Source: Pseudomonas cichorii (GTDB taxonomy: Bacteria; Pseudomonadota; Gammaproteobacteria; Pseudomonadales; Pseudomonadaceae). From it: DNA of 64,000 bases. The position numbers and the translations under genes were made by a program. The stretch spans positions 62,001 to 126,000 of the forward strand of contig NZ_RBRE01000041.1 in assembly GCF_003700275.1 (NCBI RefSeq), given 5' to 3'. Each line of letters begins with the position of its first letter. The stretch's first letter is position 1. The notes under the pieces are model-generated. The model saw only the letters and a program-made list of their open reading frames with translations, was not told the DNA's origin and did no database searches. This document shows, in pieces, positions 8,456 to 17,608 of this stretch.

Positions 8456-9943
8456 TCAACGAGCGGCCTTGAATTCCTTCTCGGCGGCGATGAAGCGCTC
8501 CTGCATGGCAGTCGACGGGCCTTTGCCAATCAGGCTGAAAACCACGATCGCAATGCTGCCCAAGATAAAGCCTGGAATGATTTCGTACAGCCCCATGGTG
8601 CTGAACTGCTTCCAGAGCACGACGGTCACTGCGCCGACGACTACACCAGCCAGAGCGCCATTGCGCGTCATGCCTTTCCACAATACCGAAATCAGCACCA
8701 CCGGCCCGAACGCTGCGCCAAAACCGGCCCAGGCGTAGCTCACCAGGCCCAACACGCGGTTTTCAGGGTTGGCGGCCAGCAGAATCGAGACCAGGGCAAC
8801 CAGCAGCACCATCGCGCGACCGACCCAGACCAGCTCACGCTGCGAAGCCCCCTTGCGCAGATAAGCCTTGTAGAAGTCTTCGGTCAGGGCACTGGAGCAC
8901 ACCAGCAACTGGCAACTCAGGGTGCTCATTACAGCAGCGAGAATCGCAGACAGCAGTACACCGGCGACCCACGGGTTGAACAGCAGCTTGGCCAGTTCGA
9001 TGAACACTCGCTCCGGGTTCTCGTTGACCGGACCGGCTACGTCGGGGTTGGCCGAGAAGTAGGCAATACCGAAGAAACCAACCGCGACCGTGCCGCCCAG
9101 ACACAGGATCATCCAGGTCATGGAGATACGACGGGCGCTGGCAATCGACTTGACCGAATCCGCCGCCATGAAGCGCGCCAGGATGTGCGGCTGGCCGAAA
9201 TAGCCAAGGCCCCAGGCCAGCAGGGAAATGATGCCGATGAAAGTGGTGTTCTTGAACATGTCGAAGCTGGTCGGGTCCTTGGCTTCGATGGCCAGGAACG
9301 TGGTGTCGACGCCACCGGTCGCCAGCAGAACGATGATCGGCGTCAGGATCAGCGCGAAGATCATCAGCGTGGCCTGCACCGTATCGGTCCAGCTCACCGC
9401 CAGGAAACCACCTACAAAGGTATAGATGATGGTGGCCGCAGCACCGGCCCACAGCGCCGTTTCATAGGGCATGGCAAAGGTGCTTTCAAACAGACGCGCA
9501 CCAGCCACGATCCCCGAAGCGCAATAGATGGTGAAGAACACCAGGATCACGATGGCCGAAATGATCCGCAGCAGGCCGCTGTTGTCTTCAAAACGGCTGC
9601 TGAAGTAATCCGGAAGGGTCAGCGCATCGCCGTTGTGCTCGGTCTGCACACGCAGACGTCCGGCCACGAACAGCCAGTTCAGGTAAGCGCCGATGATCAG
9701 GCCGATGGCGATCCAGCCTTCCGACAGACCCGACATATAGATGGCGCCCGGCAGGCCCATCAGCAACCAGCCGCTCATGTCCGAAGCGCCCGCCGAAAGT
9801 GCGGTCACCACACTGCCGAGGCTGCGTCCGCCGAGAATGTAGTCCGAAAGGTTATTGGTTGAGCGATAGGCCATCAGGCCGATCAGCACCATAGCTGCGA
9901 TATAGATCACGAAAGTGATCAGGGTTGGGTTATTGAAGCTCAT
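8456..9943 (-). CDS. putP: Sodium/proline symporter PutP
   Basis: The 495-residue protein is a sodium:solute symporter with about 13 membrane helices. Its start is close to known PutP proteins: NNPTLITFVIYIAAM, then YRSTNNLSDYILGGRSLG, and the helix with ALSAGASDMSGWLLMGLPGA that forms the sodium and proline site. It imports L-proline with sodium across the inner membrane. It is divergent from putA, and the 451-bp gap between them holds several GTTGCA motifs expected to bind PutA. An AAGGCAG sequence precedes ATG 9943. Repression by PutA and release by proline is the expected control. Confidence 0.96.
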   Translation of the reverse strand: MSFNNPTLITFVIYIAAMVLIGLMAYRSTNNLSDYILGGRSLGSVVTALSAGASDMSGWLLMGLPGAIYMSGLSEGWIAIGLIIGAYLNWLFVAGRLRVQTEHNGDALTLPDYFSSRFEDNSGLLRIISAIVILVFFTIYCASGIVAGARLFESTFAMPYETALWAGAAATIIYTFVGGFLAVSWTDTVQATLMIFALILTPIIVLLATGGVDTTFLAIEAKDPTSFDMFKNTTFIGIISLLAWGLGYFGQPHILARFMAADSVKSIASARRISMTWMILCLGGTVAVGFFGIAYFSANPDVAGPVNENPERVFIELAKLLFNPWVAGVLLSAILAAVMSTLSCQLLVCSSALTEDFYKAYLRKGASQRELVWVGRAMVLLVALVSILLAANPENRVLGLVSYAWAGFGAAFGPVVLISVLWKGMTRNGALAGVVVGAVTVVLWKQFSTMGLYEIIPGFILGSIAIVVFSLIGKGPSTAMQERFIAAEKEFKAAR

Positions 9944-10083
9944 GAGTTCTGCCTTGGCATTGTTTTTATAAAGCGTCGGATGTCAGCAAGGCCGACTGCT
10001 GAAACCAGCCATCGTGCCTGGGTATCCGATGCCGCGCTGACTGAAGTTTCCGCAAGGAAGCAGCCACTGAACGATTCACTAAC

Positions 10084-10155
10084 GGTTGCACCGTGGTTGT
10101 GAATCCTATTAAACATTCCGAATAAGGTGCAACCAATTTTATCCAGGCAGTTGCA
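10084..10155. promoter_or_regulatory. PutA operator cluster, putP side (three GTTGCA cores)
   Basis: GTTGCA occurs at 10085-10090 (+), as its complement TGCAAC at 10128-10133, and at 10150-10155 (+). The first two are embedded in GGTTGCACC and GGTGCAACC. They lie 140-215 bp upstream of the putP start. Confidence 0.7.
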
Positions 10156-10305
10156 CCCATCACAAAAAGATCACTAAGCGGTCATTTTCGCCCCATTTTG
10201 AGGCGATATCCGAGCTTTTCGCAAAATAAAACGCACCAAAAGCACGCACACCCTCTAAACAGTCAACCTTCTTGCTGATTGCAGCCGAAGCAGCCGGAAA
10301 AAACA

Positions 10306-10324
10306 GGTTGCACCCGGTTGCACC
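10306..10324 (+). promoter_or_regulatory. Tandem PutA operator, putA side
   Basis: Two GTTGCA cores at 10307-10312 and 10317-10322 repeat with a 10-bp period, about one helical turn, so both would be read from the same face of the helix. They end about 70 bp before the putA start. Inferred from the known PutA recognition core. Confidence 0.72.
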
Positions 10325-10394
10325 TTTTCCGGCGCAAAGCTAATCTGCGTCAAAGCCGATGCCACACCCACAGTGGCAACAATGAGGACAAGAT

Positions 10395-13300
10395 ATGGCC
10401 ACCACCACTCTGGGCGTCAAACTTGACGACCCGACCCGCGAGCGATTGAAAGCAGCCGCACAGTCCATCGACCGTACGCCGCACTGGTTGATCAAGCAGG
10501 CGATTTTCAATTACCTGGAAAAACTGGAGAGTGGTGCAACCCTGCTTGAGCTGAACGGCTCGGGCAACAAGGACAATGACGATCAGGGCGAAGTACCGGG
10601 CGATACCGGCTATCAGAGTTTCCTGGAGTTCGCCGAAAGCATCCTGCCGCAATCGGTCCTGCGCGCCGCCATCACCGCCGCCTACCGCCGTCCCGAGCCG
10701 GAAGTGGTTCCCATGCTGCTGGAGCAGGCACGCCTGAGCGCGCCGATGGCCGAAGCCACCCACAAGCTGGCTGCCAGCATTGCCGACAAACTGCGCAACC
10801 AGAAGAGCGCAGGCGGACGTGCCGGGATCGTTCAGGGCTTGCTGCAAGAGTTCTCTCTGTCGTCCCAGGAGGGCGTGGCGCTGATGTGCCTGGCCGAAGC
10901 GCTGCTGCGCATCCCGGACAAGGGCACTCGCGATGCATTGATCCGCGACAAGATCAGCAACGGCAACTGGCAGCCGCACCTGGGCAACAGCCCGTCGCTG
11001 TTCGTCAACGCCGCCACCTGGGGCCTGCTGCTGACCGGCAAGCTGGTCGCCACCCATAATGAAGCAGGCCTGAGTTCTTCCCTGAGCCGCATCATCGGCA
11101 AGAGCGGCGAGCCGATGATCCGCAAGGGCGTGGACATGGCCATGCGCCTGATGGGCGAGCAGTTCGTGACCGGCGAAACCATCGGTGAAGCCCTGGCCAA
11201 CGCCAGCCGCTTTGAAGCCAAGGGCTTCCGCTACTCCTACGACATGCTGGGCGAAGCGGCGCTGACCGAGCACGACGCGCAGAAGTATCTGGCGTCCTAC
11301 GAGCAGGCCATCCACTCGATTGGCAAGGCCTCCCACGGTCGCGGCATTTATGAAGGCCCGGGCATTTCCATCAAGCTTTCGGCGCTGCACCCACGCTACA
11401 GCCGCGCCCAGTATGAGCGGGTGATGGAAGAGCTGTATCCGCGCCTGCTGTCGCTGACCCTGCTGGCCAAGCAATACGACATCGGCCTGAATATCGACGC
11501 CGAAGAAGCCGACCGCCTGGAGCTGTCGCTGGATCTGCTCGAACGTCTGTGCTTCGAGCCACAACTGACCGGCTGGAACGGTATCGGTTTCGTCATTCAG
11601 GCCTACCAGAAGCGCTGCCCGTATGTGATTGACTATGTAATCGATCTGGCCCGCCGCAGCCGTCATCGCTTGATGATCCGCCTGGTAAAAGGCGCGTACT
11701 GGGACAGCGAAATCAAACGCGCCCAGGTCGAGGGCCTGGAAGGCTATCCGGTGTATACCCGCAAGGTGTACACCGACGTTTCCTATATCGCCTGCGCCCG
11801 CAAACTGCTGGCGGCACCGGAAGTCATCTATCCACAGTTCGCCACCCACAACGCCCATACGTTGTCGGCCATTTATCACATTGCCGGCCAGAATTATTAC
11901 CCCGGTCAGTACGAATTCCAGTGCCTGCACGGCATGGGCGAGCCGCTTTACGAACAAGTAGTCGGCAAGGTTGCCGATGGCAAGCTGAACCGTCCGTGCC
12001 GGGTCTATGCACCGGTGGGCACCCATGAAACGCTGCTGGCCTATCTGGTTCGCCGCTTGCTGGAAAACGGCGCCAACACCTCGTTCGTCAACCGTATCGC
12101 CGATCAGTCGATCTCGATCCAGGAACTGGTAGCCGATCCGGTCAGCAGCATCGAGCGCATGGCCACCCAGGAAGGCAGCTTCGGCTTGCCGCATCCTCGC
12201 ATTCCCCTGCCTCGTGACTTGTATGGCCAGGAACGCGCCAACTCCAGCGGCATCGACATGGCCAACGAACACCGACTGGCTTCGCTGTCGTCGGCCTTGC
12301 TGGCTACCGCGCACAACGACTGGAAAGCAGCGCCGCTGCTCGGCTGCCCGGCCAGCGAAGGCACTGCCGTTGCGACCCTGAATCCGTCCGACCAGCGCGA
12401 CGTGGTCGGCCATGTGCAGGAAGCCAGTCTGCAGGACGTCGATAACGCGCTGCAGAGCGCCCTGATTGCCGGCCCGATCTGGCAGGCCACGCCGCCCGCC
12501 GAACGTGCCACCATTCTGGAGCGCGCCGCCGATCTGATGGAGAACGAAATCCAGCCGTTGATGGGCCTGCTGGTCCGCGAAGCTGGCAAGACTTTCGCCA
12601 ACGCCATTGCCGAAGTCCGCGAAGCGGTGGATTTCCTGCGCTACTACGCCGTCCAGGCACGTAACGATTTCAGTAACGATACGCACCGCCCGCTGGGCCC
12701 GGTGGTCTGCATCAGCCCGTGGAACTTCCCGCTGGCGATTTTCAGCGGCCAGGTTGCCGCCGCACTGGCTGCCGGCAACCCGGTACTGGCCAAGCCTGCC
12801 GAACAGACGCCGCTGATCGCCGCCCAGGCCGTGCGCCTGCTGCTGGAAGCCGGCATCCCGGAAGGCGTGCTGCAATTGCTGCCAGGTCGTGGTGAAACCG
12901 TCGGTGCCCGGCTGGTAGGCGACGAGCGCGTCAAAGGCGTGATGTTCACCGGTTCCACTGAAGTTGCACGCCTGCTGCAACGCAACATCGCCGGGCGCCT
13001 CGACGCCCAGGGCCGACCGATCCCGCTGATCGCCGAAACCGGCGGCCAGAACGCCATGATCGTCGACTCTTCGGCACTGACCGAACAAGTGGTGATCGAC
13101 GTGCTGTCCTCGGCCTTCGACAGCGCCGGTCAACGCTGCTCGGCTCTGCGCGTGCTGTGCCTGCAGGAAGACTCGGCCGACCGCGTGATCGAAATGCTCA
13201 AGGGCGCCATGGCCGAAAACCGCCTGGGCAACCCGGAGCGCCTGTCCGTGGACATCGGGCCGGTGATCGACGCCGAAGCCAAGGCTGGCATCGAGAAACA

Positions 13301-14348
13301 CATCCAGGGCATGCGCGACAAAGGCCGCATGGTTTATCAGGTAGCCATTGCCGACAGCGCAGAACTCAAGCGCGGTACCTACGTGATGCCAACCCTGATC
13401 GAGCTGGAAAGCTTCGATGAACTGCAACGGGAAATCTTCGGCCCGGTGCTGCACGTGGTTCGCTACAAGCGCAAGGAACTGGATCAGCTCATCGGCCAGA
13501 TCAATGCCTCGGGTTACGGCCTGACGCTGGGCGTGCATACCCGCATCGATGAAACGATTGCCAAGGTCATCGACAACGTCAATGCCGGTAACGTCTACGT
13601 CAACCGCAACATTGTCGGCGCGGTGGTCGGCGTGCAGCCGTTCGGCGGCGAAGGCCTGTCCGGCACCGGACCCAAGGCGGGCGGACCGCTGTATCTGTAT
13701 CGCCTGCTGTCGACTCGTCCACAGCAAGCCATCGAACAATCCTTTGGCCGTGGCGACAAGCTGATCGCACCCGACACCCGCATGCAGGAAGCGCTGGGCA
13801 AACCGCTGCAAGCCTTGAAAACCTGGGCGGCGAGCAATCAGCAAACTGCGCTGGAAGAGCTGTGCACTCAGTTTGCGGCACAATCGCAAAGCGGCATCAC
13901 CCGCCTGCTGACCGGCCCGACCGGCGAACGCAACAGCTACAGCATCCTGCCCCGCGAGCACGTCTTGTGCCTGGCCGATGACGAAGCCGACCTGCTGACA
14001 CAACTGGCTGCCGTGCTGGCCGTCGGCAGCTCGGCCATCTGGCCGGAAACCGCAATCAGCAAACCGCTGCGCACTCGCCTGCCAAAAGAGGTGCAGGCCC
14101 GCATCAAGCTGGTTGCGGACTGGAGCAAGGACGAAGTGCTGATCGACGCCGTTCTGCACCATGGTGATTCGGACCAGCTACGTGCAGTCTGCGAACAGGT
14201 AGCCCAGCGCTCCGGTGCCATCATCGGCGTCAACGGCCTGTCTCATGGCGAAACCAACGTTGCGCTGGAACGCCTGGTGATCGAACGCGCCTTGAGCGTG
14301 AACACCGCTGCGGCTGGTGGCAATGCGAGCCTGATGACCATCGGTTGA
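10395..14348 (+). CDS. putA: Trifunctional PutA: transcriptional repressor, proline dehydrogenase, P5C dehydrogenase
   Basis: The 1317-residue protein has three functional parts. An N-terminal ribbon-helix-helix DNA-binding domain (about 1-47, TTLGVKLDDPTRERLKAAAQ) makes it the regulator of putP/putA. The FAD-dependent proline dehydrogenase barrel follows (about 190-560, with RLVKGAYWDSEIKRAQ). The NAD-dependent aldehyde dehydrogenase domain (about 640-1120) has catalytic C915 in GQRCSALR and E881 in AETGGQN. A C-terminal domain of about 190 residues follows, as in long PutA proteins. It converts proline to glutamate. GAGG seven bases before ATG 10395 supports the start. A further GTTGCA core lies inside the gene at 10535-10540. 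Confidence 0.97.
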   Translation: MATTTLGVKLDDPTRERLKAAAQSIDRTPHWLIKQAIFNYLEKLESGATLLELNGSGNKDNDDQGEVPGDTGYQSFLEFAESILPQSVLRAAITAAYRRPEPEVVPMLLEQARLSAPMAEATHKLAASIADKLRNQKSAGGRAGIVQGLLQEFSLSSQEGVALMCLAEALLRIPDKGTRDALIRDKISNGNWQPHLGNSPSLFVNAATWGLLLTGKLVATHNEAGLSSSLSRIIGKSGEPMIRKGVDMAMRLMGEQFVTGETIGEALANASRFEAKGFRYSYDMLGEAALTEHDAQKYLASYEQAIHSIGKASHGRGIYEGPGISIKLSALHPRYSRAQYERVMEELYPRLLSLTLLAKQYDIGLNIDAEEADRLELSLDLLERLCFEPQLTGWNGIGFVIQAYQKRCPYVIDYVIDLARRSRHRLMIRLVKGAYWDSEIKRAQVEGLEGYPVYTRKVYTDVSYIACARKLLAAPEVIYPQFATHNAHTLSAIYHIAGQNYYPGQYEFQCLHGMGEPLYEQVVGKVADGKLNRPCRVYAPVGTHETLLAYLVRRLLENGANTSFVNRIADQSISIQELVADPVSSIERMATQEGSFGLPHPRIPLPRDLYGQERANSSGIDMANEHRLASLSSALLATAHNDWKAAPLLGCPASEGTAVATLNPSDQRDVVGHVQEASLQDVDNALQSALIAGPIWQATPPAERATILERAADLMENEIQPLMGLLVREAGKTFANAIAEVREAVDFLRYYAVQARNDFSNDTHRPLGPVVCISPWNFPLAIFSGQVAAALAAGNPVLAKPAEQTPLIAAQAVRLLLEAGIPEGVLQLLPGRGETVGARLVGDERVKGVMFTGSTEVARLLQRNIAGRLDAQGRPIPLIAETGGQNAMIVDSSALTEQVVIDVLSSAFDSAGQRCSALRVLCLQEDSADRVIEMLKGAMAENRLGNPERLSVDIGPVIDAEAKAGIEKHIQGMRDKGRMVYQVAIADSAELKRGTYVMPTLIELESFDELQREIFGPVLHVVRYKRKELDQLIGQINASGYGLTLGVHTRIDETIAKVIDNVNAGNVYVNRNIVGAVVGVQPFGGEGLSGTGPKAGGPLYLYRLLSTRPQQAIEQSFGRGDKLIAPDTRMQEALGKPLQALKTWAASNQQTALEELCTQFAAQSQSGITRLLTGPTGERNSYSILPREHVLCLADDEADLLTQLAAVLAVGSSAIWPETAISKPLRTRLPKEVQARIKLVADWSKDEVLIDAVLHHGDSDQLRAVCEQVAQRSGAIIGVNGLSHGETNVALERLVIERALSVNTAAAGGNASLMTIG

Positions 14349-14360
14349 TGGCTTGCCCGC

Positions 14361-14424
14361 CTCGCGAATGAATTGGCTCCTACCGGGTATTGAACCGTGT
14401 AGGAGCGAATTCATCCGCGAAAGC
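14361..14424. repeat. REP-like inverted pair downstream of putA
   Basis: The left arm CGCGAATGAATTGGCTCCTA and the right arm TAGGAGCGAATTCATCCGCG are near-perfect inverted copies around a short spacer. The unit GGAGCGAATTCAT(C/T)CGCG recurs at 55983-56001. This is the usual look of Pseudomonas REP elements. Confidence 0.75.
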
Positions 14425-14525
14425 GGTGTCACTGACACATCCGGTTCTCTACATGAGGGACATATTGAGTCGTACCGGTTTTCGATGATTCTTCCTGATT
14501 ATCGACGCGCAATAACCCAGCGCCA

Positions 14526-15101
14526 TCAAATCAGAAACTCGAATCCAGAGAGCAGTTTTACGGTTTCAGGAAGTCTTTGCTGAAGCAGCTTTTCGAGGTA
14601 TTCCCGTGCGCAGTGCGGTGGTTTTTTCAGCGATGCTCGCTGCCGCCGTGCAGCTTCAAGGACAGCAGCCTGATCAAGATCCCAAAGATCAGAAATGAAG
14701 TCATCAGGGTGTAAGGGTTCAATATCAAACGGCTCGAGAGTCCCCCTCGGGAAATCCTTGAGATTAAACGTCACAATAACCGAGGCATTACATTTGATCG
14801 CAGCAGCAAGCACATGGCGATCATCTGCATCTGGTAATCCAAGCCCATCAATAAGTGGATCGTAGTCAGTCACCAGACCGTCAGGCACAGCTTTATCCAT
14901 TAAAGAGGACGTACGATCCAACTGCTCAAGCGTAAGCTCCGGACGATTGATCAGGAGATTGCGCTTCCACTCGTCGTGAACCCGGGCTGACCAGCGTGCA
15001 CGGTAGACGCCTGTCAGGGCCAGGTGCATCAAAAAGTCACGTAGCGGTGCTGGATAAAGAACATTCGCATCATAAAAAGCAGTGAATGGGGAATGCCTCA
15101 T
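14526..15101 (-). CDS. PIN-domain ribonuclease, probable toxin of a TA pair
   Basis: The 191-residue protein has a PIN domain in its first ~125 residues. The acidic metal-binding residues are placed as in VapC-like nucleases: D11 in FYDANVLYP, E44 in HDEWKR, and D91/D93/D94 in LPDADDRHVLAAA, with the downstream TFNLKDFP stretch. PIN toxins cleave RNA. The C-terminal ~65 residues are an extension not needed for the PIN fold. The start overlaps the end of the HTH gene by 4 bp, so the pair is translationally coupled with the antitoxin first. The RNA target is unknown. Confidence 0.82.
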   Translation of the reverse strand: MRHSPFTAFYDANVLYPAPLRDFLMHLALTGVYRARWSARVHDEWKRNLLINRPELTLEQLDRTSSLMDKAVPDGLVTDYDPLIDGLGLPDADDRHVLAAAIKCNASVIVTFNLKDFPRGTLEPFDIEPLHPDDFISDLWDLDQAAVLEAARRQRASLKKPPHCAREYLEKLLQQRLPETVKLLSGFEFLI

Positions 15102-15565
15102 TCGTACCCCATCCCCAACTCCTGGGCTTGTGCCGCCAAATCATCCATGGCTGCACGGCTCGCTTGGTCACGCTGTTCCTTATAAGCCATCAGGTCAGCA
15201 AACTTGATTCTGCGATGACGGCCTGTTTTGGTGTGTGGCAACGCGCCTTCATCCAAAAGCTTCACCAAATGGGGCCGCGAAACGTTAAGCATATCCGCGC
15301 CCTCCTGAGTGGTCAGCTCGGCGTGGATGGGCACGACCTTGACCGCATTACCCAGCGCAAGCTCGCTAAGGATTTCACCGAGCAGACGCAAGGCGAAGGT
15401 AGGCAGCTCGACGACTTCGCGTTGCTGTTTTTCGTCAACCAGCTCAATGCGCCGGGTCTCGAATCTGGTCGAAAGGAATGCAGCGAGCTGGCGGCTGGAC
15501 TCTACAGCCGCAGCAATTTCTTTCTCATCGGGAAGAATGGTGCGAGAGAGGTCGACGGTGGCCAT
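15098..15565 (-). CDS. Excisionase-family HTH protein, probable antitoxin
   Basis: The 155-residue protein has an N-terminal helical region rich in charged residues (1-80) and a C-terminal excisionase/MerR-like helix-turn-helix at about 84-130, including LTTQEGADMLNVSRPHLVKLL and the wing TGRHRRIKFADL. HTH proteins of this type directly upstream of a PIN gene are commonly annotated as antitoxins. It would bind its own promoter and, through another part, the toxin. A candidate promoter with repeats lies 60-107 bp upstream. Antitoxin function is inferred from gene order and domain content. Confidence 0.8.
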   Translation of the reverse strand: MATVDLSRTILPDEKEIAAAVESSRQLAAFLSTRFETRRIELVDEKQQREVVELPTFALRLLGEILSELALGNAVKVVPIHAELTTQEGADMLNVSRPHLVKLLDEGALPHTKTGRHRRIKFADLMAYKEQRDQASRAAMDDLAAQAQELGMGYE

Positions 15566-15624
15566 GATGATCTCCAGAGGCTATGTATTCAGCTGTAACC
15601 GGCTTCGCAGGTCAGCAATCCCGA

Positions 15625-15672
15625 TTTATATTCGAAATAAACGAAAATCGCAATAAACGAAACAAACGAAAA
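15625..15672 (-). promoter_or_regulatory. Promoter with TAAACGAAA repeats for the HTH/PIN operon
   Basis: Read on the minus strand, TTGCGA (15653-15648) and TATAAA (15630-15625) are separated by 17 bp, a good sigma-70 fit. ATAAACGAAA on the + strand occurs at 15637-15646 and 15653-15662, with CAAACGAAA at 15663-15671, so the repeats overlap the promoter. They are likely autoregulation sites for the HTH protein. Confidence 0.55.
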
Positions 15673-15805
15673 GCCTTGAAGGTCTTCGGCCTGCCCATAA
15701 TCGTCGAGCATGGTTATTGAGCAGTCATCACCCTAATCAATATTGCTACCTTGCCCCTTGTTCCGCCGCCTAGACTGAGTCCACTCCCAGCAAAGGTGCA
15801 CCATC

Positions 15806-17608
15806 ATGTCCGAAACGCTGCTCAGTTCCCGCAATCTGGCTTTCGAGCTGTATGAAGTGCTGGATGCCGAAGCGCTGATCCGGCGCGAGCGTTTTGCCGA
15901 GCACAGTCGCGAGACGTTCGATGCGGCCATCGGCACGGCCCGTACCATTGCCGAAAAATACTTTGCCCCGCACAACCGCAAGGCCGATGAAAACGAGCCT
16001 CGCTATGAGCATGGCGAGGCGATTTTGATCCCCGAGGTGAAACCTGCGGTCGAGGCGTTTCTGGAAGCGGGGTTTCTCAATGCGGCGCGGGACTTTGCAG
16101 AAGGCGGCATGCAATTGCCGACCTTGCTGTCCCAGGCCTGCTTCGCCCACTTTCAGGCTGCAAATGCGGGCACCACGGCTTATCCCTTCCTGAGCATGGG
16201 CGTGGCCAACCTGATCGAAAGCTTTGGCAGCGACGAGCAGAAGCTGCGCTTCCTGCAACCGATGATCGAAGGCCGTTTCTTCGGCACCATGGCGCTGACC
16301 GAACCGCACGCCGGTTCGTCGCTGTCGGATATCCGCACCCGCGCCGAGCCTGCGGCAGATGGCTCTTATCACCTGCGCGGCAACAAGATTTTCATTTCCG
16401 GCGGCGATCACTCGCTATCGGAAAACATCGTGCACATGGTGCTGGCCAAACTGCCGGACGCACCTGCCGGTGTGAAAGGTATTTCGCTGTTCATCGTGCC
16501 CAAATTCCTGGTCAATCAAGACGGCACGCTCGGCCCGCGCAATGACGTGATCCTGGCCGGGCTGTTCCACAAGATGGGCTGGCGCGGCACCACCTCGACA
16601 GCGCTGAATTTCGGCGATAACGGGCAGTGTGTGGGCTATCTGGTCGGTCAGCCACATCAAGGCCTGAGCTATATGTTCCAGATGATGAACGAGGCACGGA
16701 TTGGCGTTGGCATGGGCGCCGTGATGCTCGGTTATGCCGGTTACCTGTACTCGCTGAACTATGCCCGGGAACGCCCGCAAGGACGACTGCCGGATAACCG
16801 AAAGCCCGATAGCGCGCCGGTGCCGATCATTCAGCACGCTGATGTCCGGCGCATGCTGCTGACGCAGAAAGCCTACGTGGAAGGCGCTTTCGACCTCGGT
16901 TTGTATAGCGCACGCTTGTTCGACGATACCCGCACCGGGGAAACCGAAGAGCTGCGCCGCCAGGCCCATGAACTGCTCGATCTGCTGACGCCCATCGTCA
17001 AATCCTGGCCTTCGGAGTTCTGCCTGAAAGCCAACGAGCTGGCGATCCAGATTCTCGGCGGCCATGGTTACACCCGCGAGTATCCAGTGGAGCAGTATTA
17101 CCGGGATAACCGCCTGAACCCGATCCATGAAGGCACCCACGGCATTCAGTCTCTGGATCTGTTGGGACGCAAGCTGGCGCAAAACGACGGTGCCGGGCTC
17201 AAGCAACTGATCCGCCTGATTGCCGACACCACAAGACGCGCCAGTGCCTACGACAGCCTCTCGACCTTGCGTCAGCCACTGGAAAAGCTGGTAACACACC
17301 TGCAGACGGTGACCGTTGGCCTGCTGACCGATCTGGCTCAGGGCAAGGTCAATACGGCACTCGCCAACTCGGCTCTTTACCTCAAGGTATTCGGCCACAC
17401 CGTGATCGGCTGGCGCTGGCTTGAGCAGGCGATACACGCCGAACAGGGTCTGGCCAAGGCGAACCCGGCGGACACCGACTTCTACCAGGGCAAACTGCAG
17501 GCAGCCCGATATTTCCTGACCTGGGAAATACCGGGCTGCCATCATGAACTGGCTCTTCTCGAAGCCCGCGATGACACCTGCCTGAACATGCAGGACAGCG
17601 GGTTTTGA
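15806..17608 (+). CDS. Acyl-CoA dehydrogenase (600-residue form with C-terminal extension)
   Basis: The protein has the acyl-CoA dehydrogenase fold: an N-terminal helical domain, the FAD/substrate beta domain with FFGTMALTEPHAGSSLSD (about 153-170), and the C-terminal helical bundle with LAIQILGGHGYTREYPVEQYY. HEGTHGIQ places a likely catalytic glutamate at E442. A further ~150 residues form the C-terminal domain of the long FadE-related family. It should oxidise acyl-CoA to enoyl-CoA with electrons passing to ETF. AAGGTG seven bases before ATG 15806 supports the start. Its stop codon touches the stop codon of the convergent toxin gene with no spacer. Chain length preference is unknown. Confidence 0.9.
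   Translation: MSETLLSSRNLAFELYEVLDAEALIRRERFAEHSRETFDAAIGTARTIAEKYFAPHNRKADENEPRYEHGEAILIPEVKPAVEAFLEAGFLNAARDFAEGGMQLPTLLSQACFAHFQAANAGTTAYPFLSMGVANLIESFGSDEQKLRFLQPMIEGRFFGTMALTEPHAGSSLSDIRTRAEPAADGSYHLRGNKIFISGGDHSLSENIVHMVLAKLPDAPAGVKGISLFIVPKFLVNQDGTLGPRNDVILAGLFHKMGWRGTTSTALNFGDNGQCVGYLVGQPHQGLSYMFQMMNEARIGVGMGAVMLGYAGYLYSLNYARERPQGRLPDNRKPDSAPVPIIQHADVRRMLLTQKAYVEGAFDLGLYSARLFDDTRTGETEELRRQAHELLDLLTPIVKSWPSEFCLKANELAIQILGGHGYTREYPVEQYYRDNRLNPIHEGTHGIQSLDLLGRKLAQNDGAGLKQLIRLIADTTRRASAYDSLSTLRQPLEKLVTHLQTVTVGLLTDLAQGKVNTALANSALYLKVFGHTVIGWRWLEQAIHAEQGLAKANPADTDFYQGKLQAARYFLTWEIPGCHHELALLEARDDTCLNMQDSGF

Larger units (their letters stand above)
9944..10394. promoter_or_regulatory. putP-putA divergent control region
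   Basis: This 451-bp intergenic region has no gene. It holds five copies of the core GTTGCA in either orientation. PutA proteins with an N-terminal ribbon-helix-helix domain bind this core in enteric bacteria. Three copies lie towards putP and two tandem copies towards putA. Individual clusters are listed separately. Confidence 0.75.

Noticed and set aside
10350..14162. Very long open frame on the minus strand opposite putA (1270 codons)
   Set aside because: It is the mirror of a highly GC-biased gene; its product is low-complexity (Q, H, A, R) with no family and no ribosome site. putA is the real gene.
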